64,000 nucleotides of DNA from Symsagittifera roscoffensis (lineage: Eukaryota > Xenacoelomorpha > Acoela > Convolutidae), in assembly GCF_963678635.1 (NCBI RefSeq), contig NC_087062.1:42422395-42486394 (forward strand). Direction: 5' to 3'. The position numbers and the translations under genes were made by a program. Each line of letters opens with the position of its first letter. Within the stretch, counting starts at the first letter, position 1. Of the stretch, positions 1 to 9,020 are shown piece after piece. The notes beneath the pieces were generated by a model. That model searched no databases. It saw only the letters and a program-made list of their open reading frames with translations, and had not been told where the DNA came from.

Positions 1-1187
1 GACACTGATATAAAACTTTGAAGGAAATAAAGATTTTTCCACAATTTTCTCTCAAAACAGTCAAATACGATAAAATTTACCCTACTTTTCGCTAAAAAGT
101 GGTTTATATAATGCTCTGAACACATAAAACTCATTTTAGCTGAATCAATATTGATACTTCCGATTTCTCGGAAAAATAAGGTAACTAATCGTATTTTTCG
201 AGAAAGTAAAAATTAATCAAATATATCAAAAGTTTTCCATTTTTAACCTTTCAATTGTGTAGTTAACTGGTTTTTGTTCAATTCAAGGATAATTCACCTT
301 AGAATCTCAATTCAATTAAACAATAAGAGCAATAATCATTGAAATTTCTGGATCAAATTCCATGATGCAGCTCCTCCTCAGTTTTTCTCAAAAAATCACC
401 CAAACTTGTACAAAAATTACAATTTCTGAGACGTTTTTAACATTATTATTAATAATAAGTTCCAGATCATTGATAAAAATTGATTATTTTACTGTAAAAA
501 TTGACTAAAAATGGGGTATATTTCTCTTAACAGTATATTAGATTGTATGATATTCAACAAAATCTTCATTAAAACTGATGATTATCTCTCTGTTGCTTCT
601 ACAACATAATTTTAATAGATTTTCCGTAGAAATTTGCTATGTCTTAAGTTCATTCTTGCATTATGCTTATTGCATGTTTTCGCTCTTGAACTCACTTTGC
701 AAGAAATTTTAGTCAGAACTGAGGAATTTAGGAGAAAATAGTATCAATTGAACGAACACTTTGTTGGCTGAGATAAAATTAGAACTGATAACGTCTAACT
801 ACTACCATCTAATTTGTACATGTTCTACTTTAGGTTCCCTTGTTTAGTTTTTACAGCAAACTATTTCAGCAAAAACCCAACTTTTGAGATCACTAATTAT
901 CACTTTTCTTGCGAAATAGTTTGTAATTCGCTTTTTGTTCTTGATTTTTGTCGGAAATTTTCTCAAAAACGTCGAAGTGGGAAAGAATCGCTGCTATTTT
1001 AAGCATTCGAAAGCACATGTATAATTTGAGAAGTTTATGGTGTATTTTTACGTTGATTTCATCGAATAAATTAAGAGCAGTTCTATTGTTTATAATCTGC
1101 AAAACCTTTTGAAGTAGAAATACGCAAGCGGACTTAGTTCCATATTTCTGCAACATTTATAACATCTAAAAGATATGTTCTCAAAAA
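1..1187. other. AT-rich stretch with no recognised gene
   Basis: Very AT-rich sequence with many T and A runs. The short open stretches here (for example 814-1002 on plus and 893-1156 on minus) are composition-driven, have no recognisable domain and overlap one another on opposite strands, so I do not call them genes. The tandem duplication to the right begins at about 1188; no second copy of this leading segment is visible in the window. Confidence 0.5.
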
Positions 1188-2648
1188 CACCAATGAAGGA
1201 AAAAAATCATGGTGCAAATTGTAACAATTGAAAAATTTTGCGATTTTTATTAAGCAAAAACTCTATAATTCAACGTAATTTTCTAATTGAAAAAAGAAAT
1301 TGAAGCTAAACGGAACTAAATTTTTACTGTGTGTCTAGTTGAAATTTTTCTTGTTAAAGTTCTTAGAATTAGGAGATCATACATCTGGATCTGCTAGAGT
1401 GTTAGTTTGTTTAGAATTATTCAGCAGGCTCCATATTATTTTCTCTAAAAGTCTTTCTACATCAAATTTTTTTTATCCAAAAGAATGAAATATAGATCTT
1501 AAAAGCAAATTTTTGATTTAAGCTTCATGTATCATCTTCCAAAAGATGTTGGAGTTGGGTTTACTTCACAACAAAATACTTTCAAAAAATCTGAATTTTC
1601 ATTTAAGTTAACCTAGTATATGAAATGATAAAAAATTTTCCAAACACTACACTTTTATAACGGATTTTTTCTCAAGCTGTAATATATAAGCTAAATTTTA
1701 ATAAAAAAATCTCTAAACTCCTTATGAATTGAAATGAGGTTCTATCTCAATTGATTTTTCCTCAGTTTCTGCTTCATCTACTATCTTCCAACTTAATCAA
1801 ACTCAGTTTATTTGAAAATTGAGTTTCAGAGGGAAAAATGTATCATTTCAACAAACGTTCATTAATCCGAAGCAAAATTAAACCATAAATCCTTTTTAAA
1901 AAATTTCAAATTAATTTCTCAGCCTGTAACTGTATGTTGCTGTTTCAACTCTGAATTTCTATTTTGAAATAAATTTTTGGTTGAGAATGATGTATATTTT
2001 TATCTTGAAATTTTCAATTGTTAGCAAAACATACATTTTCCAGGACAGTTATCAATTTCTTTTCTGAATCGTAGAAAAAAAAGCAAAAAAAAACCAGAAC
2101 TCTTAGTAAATCAATCCCCAGTATCTGCTACGCACTACTCTATGATTACTTTTACAAGCATCCGAAGCAATTGATTTTTTCTCAGTTTCTGCTTCAATTA
2201 GACAATTACCAATCAAAAGACATGTTACAACTAAATCAAAAGACAGGTTACAACTTTAAAGTGGTTACTAGGTGAAACCTTTCAATTAATCAAGGTTTTA
2301 TAAATATCCAGTTTTTAATAGTTTTTAAACAATTACTTAAGCACTCTATAGCGTATGTGATTCTCTTTTACTACAAATTTTTTGCAACAAAATCCCCGAG
2401 AGCTGGCAACCGATGGAGTTTTTACAGTAGATGGAAGATTTTCGGATCGAATTCCATTGAAAAATTCAAGACAATTTGAGCTCGGTTGTTGCTGGTTTTA
2501 TCATCAATCAGAACTTTTGAATATAACACAACAAGAATAATGATGATAAAGCTGTAAATTTTTTACTAGAAATTTTTCAAATTTAGTGTATAGTCTTTTC
2601 AGATTCAGTAAAAAATTATTTTTCAAAGTATTTTCTACTATGATTTTT

Positions 2649-2897
2649 TTAAAAATAAATCAATTTCACCTTCTCTTGGAGTGTATTTTGAGACTGCTGA
2701 GCACATAATTTAACATTATAATGATAATGCTTCTTCTTGATATGATTAGTAAGTTCCTCGCTGCTATATGTATAAAAGTTACAATTGAAACACTTTAAAA
2801 CGCCACAGTGTTTTCGATGTCTTGATGCGTGTAAGCGAGTGTATTCTCTTCCACATTCAAGACATGCAATTCTTTCGTCTCTATTCAGTGACGGCAT
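2649..2897 (-). CDS. Mini C2H2/C2HC zinc-finger protein, related to Polinton polymerase N-terminus (copy 1)
   Basis: An 82-residue ORF with an ATG start (MPSLNRDER). Two fingers are visible: a C-x2-C...H...C finger at about residues 11-31 (CLECGREYTRLHASRHRKHC) and a classical C-x2-C-x12-H-x4-H finger at about 35-57. The first ~57 residues align with the start of the polymerase-associated ORF at 14973 (MPSLNRNEK, then the same finger order), but the third finger and all polymerase domains are absent; the tail after KKKH is unrelated. The 5' flank also matches the flank of 14973, including a CTAAATCTCCCA block just before the ATG. GTGAAATTG near the 3' end could be a splice donor, so more exons are possible. 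Likely a nucleic-acid-binding protein; function unknown. Confidence 0.6.
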   Translation of the reverse strand: MPSLNRDERIACLECGREYTRLHASRHRKHCGVLKCFNCNFYTYSSEELTNHIKKKHYHYNVKLCAQQSQNTLQEKVKLIYF

Positions 2898-3420
2898 CTC
2901 AATACGAAGAAAAAGGGAAAATGGGAGATTTAGAATGTCCCGAAGTTATAGAGAAGAAAAGTTGAATAACCTCAAAAAATGAATAAAAATGAATTAAGAA
3001 AAGCAAATTTCTTAACCAATTGCTTTTAACGTGAAAGAAAATCAGAATTGATTTACTATTTAGTCTACTGAAATAAAATTTATCCAATCTAACCATGGAG
3101 TTTTCAAAAATTTTGCTGTCAACCAATCAGAATCGAGCATTAATTATAAGGAAATTTTTATCTTTGCTGATATCAACCAATCAGAATCGACTTTCAATGT
3201 TCATGGAATTTTCAATAAAATTTATGTCAACCAATCAAAAATGAGTTCTACTTCTCATGGATGTTTCAACAATTTTGATATCGTTTGTAGAAATCAAGGA
3301 TTTCTTAACAGGTAGTACTTGTGGTAGTAACCAATCAGAATGAAGTATTCACAGATTTTAAAATACTTTGTAGATCAGAACCAAACTATGTTTATGAAAT
3401 TTCCCAATCAATCAATTTAA
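2898..3420 (-). promoter_or_regulatory. Array of inverted CCAAT boxes upstream of the mini zinc-finger gene (copy 1)
   Basis: CCAAT cores lie at about 3084, 3123, 3177, 3231, 3331 and 3404 on plus. Three of them (3123, 3177, 3231) are spaced exactly 54 bp and sit in a degenerate 54-bp tandem repeat. Read in gene sense, the strongest are ATTCTGATTGGTTGA. Nearer the gene is ATTCTGATTTTCTTTCACG followed by TTAAAAGCAAT, also found upstream of the polymerase ORF at 14973. CCAAT boxes are known NF-Y targets; that role here is inferred. Confidence 0.5.
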
Positions 3421-3586
3421 TTGAATTGTTCTAACATAGCTAACTAACATATACAATTGACACCAAAGTGAGATAAATGAGATTTCTTGTCTGGTTTATA
3501 TTGTTTTTTCGATGCTCAATACAAAGTTTGAAATTTCAATCAAAATTTTTTCGATTTGTTCCATTTCTAAGCAGTGAAAAGTAAAA

Positions 3587-3922
3587 TTACCAAAATAAAC
3601 ATTTTTGTTGTTTTTTCTGGTATATTGTTATACAAACAACCGGAACTTTTTTAAATTTGGATAGTCGATTAAAAGATAATCTGACAAATCTAGATTTTGC
3701 ATTTGTATCAAATTCAAAAAAGCAATCGAATTGATGTTCCTTGTCTTCAATATTTGTTTCATAGACTCTTCCATTCTTTTGTTTTTTACTAATCGACCAC
3801 TCAACTTGAGTTAGTTCTTCTAAATAAAAACATTTTTGTAAAATCTGGCAGTACTCTTCTTTTCTGAGATCTCCTCTCCATCTTTTTAATAGAATTAGTG
3901 AAGTTTCTGTGTTTCTATACAA
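3587..3922 (-). CDS. Small unrecognised ORF (copy 1), possibly one exon of a larger gene
   Basis: Open for 111 codons but lacking a convincing ATG at its 5' edge, so it is probably an internal or 3' exon. The protein is basic and rich in Lys, Phe and Leu, with a stretch LLKRWRGDLRKEEYCQIL followed by an alternating hydrophobic C-terminal part (about residues 75-105) that could form beta strands. No family is recognised. Another open segment on the same strand at about 3960-4090 encodes MIKKFFQVSLLISER and is likely its neighbour exon. It lies downstream of CCAAT motifs at 4174 and 4210. Confidence 0.3.
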   Translation of the reverse strand: MYRNTETSLILLKRWRGDLRKEEYCQILQKCFYLEELTQVEWSISKKQKNGRVYETNIEDKEHQFDCFFEFDTNAKSRFVRLSFNRLSKFKKVPVVCITIYQKKQQKCLFW

Positions 3923-4099
3923 GTTAAAACTAATACAATCTCCATAACGTCATCTGTCCACCACTCTTTTTTGTTTTTTGTAGTTGTTCAACCTTAAAAT
4001 CTGATAAATGTTCATTTCAGACGCTGAAAACGCTTTTGATAGAAACATAATTCTTTCTGAAATTAACAAAGAAACTTGAAAAAACTTTTTAATCATTTT

Positions 4100-4256
4100 T
4101 AATCATTTTTGCATCAACAGAAAAAATTTTTCCCTTATTTAGAGACTGATTAGTAATAAGTAAACTCATGTAGCCAATCAAAACTTCAAATTAAGGCAAT
4201 TGAAAACAACCAATGAAATTTAGAATTTCGAAAAATAATGATAATGTTACAACTAA
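4100..4256 (-). promoter_or_regulatory. Two CCAAT motifs in an intergenic gap (copy 1)
   Basis: CCAATCAAAAC at about 4174 and CCAATG at about 4210 on plus, that is, inverted CCAAT in the sense of the minus-strand ORFs ending at 3587-4090. The orientation is the same as in the other CCAAT arrays of this window. In the second copy this region runs directly into the assembly gap. Confidence 0.35.
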
Positions 4257-4628
4257 CTATACATTTTGTTTGTAATTTTGGGACAGTTCTTTGAATTCGT
4301 TCAAAGTATAGTTGACATAGGTAAATTGTTTCATTGCTTTATTCTCTTTTGCAGTAAAGAGTCGAATCTGAATGTAGGGTGGCTTGTTCACACTGTACTT
4401 CTTGATTGTGACACACACCCTCCTCATGTTGTATGTTGCTATTTCATATACTCTATTACAGATCTCCAGCTCCTGATCTGAAGTTGATTCTTTGCCAGAT
4501 TTCGCTTCATATATAGGTACGAGTCCAAGGTTTTCAGCATCGTGAATAACAGTAATCCAGACTGTCGATAACGATTCACCTTCTTTTTCACTAAGATAGA
4601 CTTGTTGGGACTCTTCAAATTGTCCCAA
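4257..4628 (-). CDS. Small protein with possible PC4-like ssDNA-binding domain
   Basis: A 123-codon open frame that begins at a non-ATG codon, so the true start is probably spliced or lies elsewhere. The C-terminal half has four alternating hydrophobic stretches followed by a short helix-like segment: RVCVTIKKYSV, YIQIRLFTAK, FTYVNYTLNEFKELSQ. That beta-beta-beta then 'LxxxxxFxxL' pattern resembles PC4/p15 coactivator domains, as do the ORFs at 5685, 6095, 13218 and 14251. The similarity is by eye only. The second duplicate copy of this gene falls inside the N gap. An adjoining open stretch on the same strand (about 4632-4860) has a hydrophobic start but no ATG. Confidence 0.35.
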   Translation of the reverse strand: MGQFEESQQVYLSEKEGESLSTVWITVIHDAENLGLVPIYEAKSGKESTSDQELEICNRVYEIATYNMRRVCVTIKKYSVNKPPYIQIRLFTAKENKAMKQFTYVNYTLNEFKELSQNYKQNV

Positions 4629-4948
4629 ATCGTTAATTTTTAATAGTTGAAAGCAGGGCTCAAAATAAAATTTCCCCTTGTAGGGTTTTTGGAATCAAGC
4701 AAATCTCCCAAATCTTGTTTGATTTTTTGAGAACTCAATATAATTGGGACAAGTCTCTTTTCTTGAGTACATTTTTGAAGAACAGACTGATCAGATGAAG
4801 AGAAATGAGAAAAATGTTTTTGAGATAAAATGAAAATGGAAGTAAGAAGTATGACCCATCATGATTTCTATATATGGAAGTTATACCAAATAAGGAAGGT
4901 TTTGTATGAAGTTTACATAAACCGAAATCACGTTGGCGTTACTTCTCC

Positions 4949-4957
4949 TATATAAAT
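4949..4957 (+). promoter_or_regulatory. TATA box ahead of the 4989 ORF
   Basis: TATATAAAT lies 32 bases before the ATG at 4989, in a locally less T-rich context (ACTTCTCC before, CCACGATTCTCAGC after). The spacing would give a very short 5' leader. Confidence 0.4.
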
Positions 4958-4988
4958 CCACGATTCTCAGCAAAAATCATTCTTCCCA

Positions 4989-5201
4989 ATGGATGATGCT
5001 ATGTGTCAAGCTCTTCCCAGCTTTTATTCAGATTTTTGTAAAAATTCGCTATTTATTTCCGTTTTCAGTGGTTTTTACGAAAAACACATAGTAACACTTG
5101 ATTATTGTGTCTCTACTCACAACTCATCATGTTCTTTGGAAAATTGTAAGTTCCATTTGGTTTTAATAGGAATATCTCTTAGCCAAATTTTTCAGAGATT
5201 A

Positions 5202-5246
<45 letters not shown>

Positions 5247-5255
5247 AGAAATTGA
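4989..5255 (+). CDS. Small cysteine-containing ORF behind a TATA box
   Basis: ATG-initiated ORF of 88 codons. The first ~70 residues look coding-like (MDDAMCQALPSFYSDFCKN at the start; cysteines at several positions), while the last ~13 residues are a translated (TA)n microsatellite (repeating Tyr-Ile) and are unlikely to be genuine protein. No domain is recognised. A GT...TTTTCAG pair near 5038-5068 would give a 31-nt intron, which seems too short. This is the only promoter-plus-ATG arrangement on the plus strand of the duplicated unit; its second copy is hidden in the N gap. Confidence 0.3.
5206..5244. repeat. (TA)n microsatellite
   Basis: About 19 uninterrupted TA dinucleotides. It lies within the open frame beginning at 4989 and interrupts any sensible protein there. 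Confidence 0.95.
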
Positions 5256-5376
5256 CTGTATTTACACTATGTTCAAACACATATTCTGTTCAAGTATTGT
5301 TACGTCAAGCGGAGAAATGTTCAATCAGCTTAGACGAGCAGTTCAACATAAGTTACGATGGAAATAATCCGAAAAG

Positions 5377-5604
5377 ATGCCCAGTATTGCAAAGAAACGA
5401 CTAATTCGGAAAAAATTCAAGAGACTTTATTTATGTTCCAACCAGAAACTGGCTTCCACACAAACTCTTGGTTCAGCGTTTTTGGATAGAATTCGAAAAA
5501 TTCAAAACTCAAAACATGAATCTGATTTAGTCAAGATTATTGATTGCTTTATTGATTGTCATGGTTCTGTGCATAGTGATTGTATAAGTTTTGTGATAAA
5601 ATAA
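5377..5604 (+). CDS. Small basic ORF, unrecognised
   Basis: ATG-initiated, 75 codons, starting MPSIAKKRLIRKKFKRLYLC, so strongly basic at the N-terminus with a mixed C-terminal half containing DCFIDCHGS. The basic start could be a nuclear-localisation or nucleic-acid-binding patch. A different open frame overlaps the same bases on the same strand, so the reading frame is uncertain. No homologue is recognised. Confidence 0.25.
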   Translation: MPSIAKKRLIRKKFKRLYLCSNQKLASTQTLGSAFLDRIRKIQNSKHESDLVKIIDCFIDCHGSVHSDCISFVIK

Positions 5605-5684
5605 CCCTTTGTTTTCAAATGAGCTCTTAAACGATTGTACTGATAAATCTTTAAAAACTAAGCTGTGGTTCAGGAACACTTTAT

Positions 5685-6041
5685 TCAAATGATAAAAAAA
5701 ACCAATTTACAATTCATTGGGAAACTTGAAAAAATAAGTAAAAAATTAAAAAATGAGTTAATTTTCGAGTTCCTTGTCACTTTCTTCTTCATGTGCCACA
5801 CCATGTTTTTTCTAAACAGAGCTAAATTATCATGTTGAACCTTCACTTTTTCTTTCTTGTACCTTCTATCACGAATTGTTTCAATTATTTGCCAATCATG
5901 TATGGAAATTCTTAAGGGACTGAAACACTTCTTCGGATCTCTGTAGAAGATGTCAAATTCAACCATTTTTTCAAAAATCGTCATTTGTAGTAAATGTTCG
6001 CTTGTAAGCAAATGAAAACTATTTCCGTATCCCAGATCCAC
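5685..6041 (-). CDS. Small protein with PC4-like pattern
   Basis: Open for 118 codons, extending a little further upstream without an ATG. Residues ~25-60 read VEFDIFYRDPKKCF then PLRISIHDWQIIETIRD: two strand-like stretches, a turn, a strand 'LRISI' and a helix starting 'DWQII'. This matches the PC4 signature of strands followed by 'G-I-S-L-x-x-x-x-W-x-x-L' as known from p15/PC4 proteins. After it comes a Lys/Arg-rich segment (RRYKKEKVK, later HMKKKVTRN) and a hydrophobic, probably spurious tail. It lies just downstream of a similar ORF (6095-6421) on the same strand. Only by-eye similarity supports the family. Confidence 0.4.
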   Translation of the reverse strand: MDLGYGNSFHLLTSEHLLQMTIFEKMVEFDIFYRDPKKCFSPLRISIHDWQIIETIRDRRYKKEKVKVQHDNLALFRKNMVWHMKKKVTRNSKINSFFNFLLIFSSFPMNCKLVFFII

Positions 6042-6094
6042 AACTTCATCGAAATAATTTTCTTTTGACTCTTATGAAAGCCCGTACTTTTTTC

Positions 6095-6421
6095 TTAAGG
6101 TGTCTTAGACATAGCCAATTCTTTTCTAAATTCTCTATTTCTTCTACTCTCGAGTTCTCTCCATTCCGAAAGATTTATGATAATTTGCTCACTAGCTTGG
6201 GAAATTTTATTAAATTTGAGAATCTTGACAGTTTCGGTGCCAATTTCAAACTGGATGCAGCAACTCGCCCGTTCTATTATGATTGGTTTCAAAGTTTGAG
6301 ATAGATTTCCGTTTCTTCTAAAAATTCTTCTCATGTTGGTAAAATGAACTGAAATGTAGAAGATTTTCAAATGAAATGAAATATATATTTTTTCAGCTGT
6401 AGATTTTGCTGAATTTCTCAT
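6095..6421 (-). CDS. Small protein with PC4-like pattern (copy 1)
   Basis: A 108-codon frame. The better-conserved core begins at the internal MRRIFRRNGNLS (about residue 30), which is where similarity to copy 2 (10869-11108) is continuous. Core: CIQFEIGTETVKILKFN, then IIINLSEWRELESRR. The strand-strand-strand 'I-I-N-L-S-E-W-R-E-L' layout is the clearest PC4-like match in the window, and the tail is Arg/Lys-rich. PC4-family proteins bind single-stranded DNA and act in transcription or replication; that function is inferred from pattern only. The substitutions between the two copies are mostly mild. Confidence 0.45.
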   Translation of the reverse strand: MRNSAKSTAEKIYISFHLKIFYISVHFTNMRRIFRRNGNLSQTLKPIIIERASCCIQFEIGTETVKILKFNKISQASEQIIINLSEWRELESRRNREFRKELAMSKTP

Positions 6422-6805
6422 AGAAAATTGAACTCCAAAAATTTTGCAACACTTGATTGATTTTAATTGTTTATGAAGTATTTTGTGAAATAAGAATTTT
6501 TTTTTGACTAAAGTTTTTCAAAAGGGAAGAACTTCCTTGAAAGTTTCCTATTTACAACCTTAGTTGTGTATCTTAATTTAAAATTAAAAAACTAGCCAAA
6601 TAACTAAATTCCACAATTTTTTTTCATCAACGTCATCACCTTAGAATTAGTTCTGGAATTCTGATTAATTAAATGTTAGTGATTATTTCTAGAAATTAGA
6701 AGATTGAGAAAAATCTAGATGTTAATGTGTAATGAATTCTTATAAAACTCAAGGATTCAAACTGTAGATTTTAAAAATTAGAAGATTCTAGATTTTAATG
6801 AATAA

Positions 6806-6878
6806 TGACGTCAATTTCTCTGGTGGAAATATTCCACAACTTTTACTGTTCTATAAAAGTTAAAGTGTAATGACGTCG
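6806..6878. promoter_or_regulatory. Pair of TGACGTC(A/G) sites 65 bp apart
   Basis: TGACGTCA at 6806 and TGACGTCG at 6871, each followed by a similar TTTCTC(T/G)GGTGGAA block, so this is also a short direct repeat. The same pair with the same 65-bp spacing occurs in copy 2 (about 11592 and 11657). TGACGTCA is the palindromic CRE/ATF site; regulatory use here is inferred. Confidence 0.35.
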
Positions 6879-6899
6879 TTTTCTCGGGTGGAATTACTT

Positions 6900-7446
6900 T
6901 TTTATTAACTAACTAATTCAGAAGACACGTTCTTAGCCCTTAAGACGAATCATGTCAGACCCTCTGAATGGCTTTTTCAAATATTTTTTCTTATGATATT
7001 TCAATATTTGTTACAAGAATTTTGACAAAATTATTTTTTCCAGCCTGAACAGTTTTTAACATATACATGTAAACATTTTTTTTACGTGTACCAAAAATTC
7101 TCTCAATAGTTTTTGCAAAATGCAAAAAACTCTAAAAATTGCTTTGGTAAAATGCACGTTTTTTCTTGGTTTTTTCAAAAATTATGTAAAATTTTAACTT
7201 TATTTCTTAAATGATAAGGCAAAAAATGCAAAACTTTAATGTAAAAAGCATGTTGACTTATTGCTTAGAAAACTTCTGTATTGATGACTTTAATCGCTAT
7301 TCCCTATGTTAATAGCTTGGTTTTCAATTGTTTCTGATCAACAGACATGCAAAAATTAGTTTTCTGAACGATTAAATTTTGAATAAAATTTCATAAAGGT
7401 TAGTAATTAACTGTGCAAGAAAAATTGTAGTGATTTATTTCGGCAA
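6900..7446. other. Gene-free spacer before the minisatellite
   Basis: No supported ORF. Contains TGCAAAA-rich motifs and the short phrase CTATTCCCTATGTTAATA at about 7302, which recurs with changes at about 12082, 19410, 19440 and 19485. Confidence 0.5.
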
Positions 7447-7632
7447 GATGGGAAAAATGTTTCAATTTTTTGAAACGTATGCGAAAAGTGTTTCACTTTT
7501 TTCGTACAAATGCGAAAATTGTTTCAATTTTTTTGACAAAATGCGAAAATTGTTTTAATTTTATTTTGACAAAATGCGAAAAGTGTTTCATTTTTTTTGA
7601 CAAGACGAGAAAAGTGTTTCAATTTTTTTGAC
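7447..7632. repeat. Minisatellite, ~30-bp unit, about 6 copies
   Basis: Tandem degenerate units of the form GCGAAAAGTGTTTCAATTTT followed by TTTGACAAAAT. It ends exactly where the second copy of the large duplication starts. The equivalent array at the end of copy 2 (12236-12745) is about three times longer. Confidence 0.85.
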
Positions 7633-8727
7633 CAATTAAGGAAAGGAAATTATGGTGCAAACTGTAACAATTGAAAAATTTTGCGATTTTTTAAAGCAAA
7701 AACTCAACGTATAATTCAACGTAATTTTCTAATTGAAAAAAGAAATTGAAGCTAAACGGAACTAAATTTTTACTGTGTGTTTAGTTGAAATTTTTTTTGT
7801 TAAAGTTCATAGAATTAGGAGATCATACATCTGGTTCTGCTAATGTGTTAGTTTGTGTAGAATTATGCAGCAAACTCCACATTATTTTCTCTAAAAGTCT
7901 TTCTACATCAAATTTTTTTATCCAAAAGTATGAAATGTAGATCTTGAAAGCAAATTTTTGATTTATGCTTCATGTATCATCTTCCAAAAGATGTTGGAGT
8001 TGGGTTTACTTCACAACAAAATTTTTTCAAAAAATCTGAATTTTCATTTAAGTTAACCTAGTATATCAAATGATAAAAAGTTTTCCAAACCTTACACTTT
8101 TATAATGGGTTTTTTCTCAAGCTGTAATATATAAGCTAAATTTTAATCAAAAAAAATCTCCAAGCTCCTTATGAATTGAATTGAGGTTCTATTTCAATTG
8201 ATTTTTTCTCAGTTTCTGTTCATCTACTATCTTCCAATTTAATCAAATTCAAACAAATTTTATTTGAAAATTGAGTTTCAGAGGGAAAAATGTATCATTT
8301 CAACGAACGTTCATTGATCCGAAGTAAAATTAATACCATAAATCTTTTTAAAAAAAACTTCAAATTATTTTCTCAACCTATAACTGTATGTTGCTGTTTA
8401 AACTCTGAATTTATATTTTGAAATAAATTTTTGGTCGAAAATGATGTATATTATTATCTTGAATTTTTCAATTGTTAGCAAAACATACATTTTCCAGGAC
8501 AGTTATCAATTTCTTTTCTGAATCGTAAAAAAAAACAAAAGAAAACCATAACTCTTAGTAAATCAAACCCCAGTATCTGCTACACACTACTCTATGAATA
8601 CTTTTACAAGCACTAAACAAGGAAAACTTTAAAATGATTACTAGGTAAAACCTTTCAATTAATCAAGGTTTTATAAATATCCAGTTTTTAATAGTATTTC
8701 AATAAATGCTTAAGCACTCTTTAGCGT

Positions 8728-8916
8728 ATGTGTTTCTCTTTTACTACAAATTTATTGCAACAAAATCCCCGCAAGCTGGCAACCGATGGAGTTTTTACAG
8801 TAGATGGAAGATTTTCGGATCGAATTCCATTGAAAAATTCAAGACAATTTGAGCTCGGTTGTTGCTGGTTTTATCATCAATCAGAACCTTTGAATATAAC
8901 AAAACAAGAATTATGA
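8728..8916 (+). CDS. Short uncertain ORF (copy 2)
   Basis: ATG-initiated, 62 codons, with protein-like composition: NPRKLATDGVFTVDGRFSD then LGCCWFYHQSEPLNI. The same frame is largely open at the equivalent place in copy 1 (about 2390-2540). No family is recognised. An opposite-strand frame overlaps it, so it could equally be a shadow of a downstream exon of the minus-strand zinc-finger gene. Confidence 0.2.
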   Translation: MCFSFTTNLLQQNPRKLATDGVFTVDGRFSDRIPLKNSRQFELGCCWFYHQSEPLNITKQEL

Positions 8917-9020
8917 TGATAAAGCTGTGATTTTTTACTAGAAGTTTTTCAAATTTAGTGTATAGTTTTTTCAGATTCAGTAAAAAATTATTTTTCAAAG
9001 TGTTTTCTACTATGATTTTA

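Larger units (their letters stand above)
1188..7630. repeat. First copy of a ~6.4-kb direct tandem duplication (Polinton-associated unit)
   Basis: The sequence from about 1188 reappears, colinear and in the same orientation, from about 7631. Matching landmarks are the TGGTGCAAA(T/C)TGTAACAATTG block (about 1210 and 7650), the mini zinc-finger ORF (2649-2897 and 9021-9338), the CCAAT arrays, the small minus-strand ORFs and the terminal minisatellite. Offset is about 6.37-6.44 kb. The two copies differ by scattered substitutions and small indels, so the duplication is not brand new. Homology of its zinc-finger gene and promoter to the Polinton at 14.6-15.3 kb suggests that the unit is Polinton-derived; terminal inverted repeats were not found. 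Confidence 0.85.

Noticed and set aside
893-1156. 87-codon minus-strand open frame
   Set aside because: Low-complexity AT-driven frame without domain, promoter or second copy; an overlapping frame on the other strand is equally open.
5206-5244. Tyr-Ile repeat protein tail
   Set aside because: A (TA)n microsatellite read in frame.
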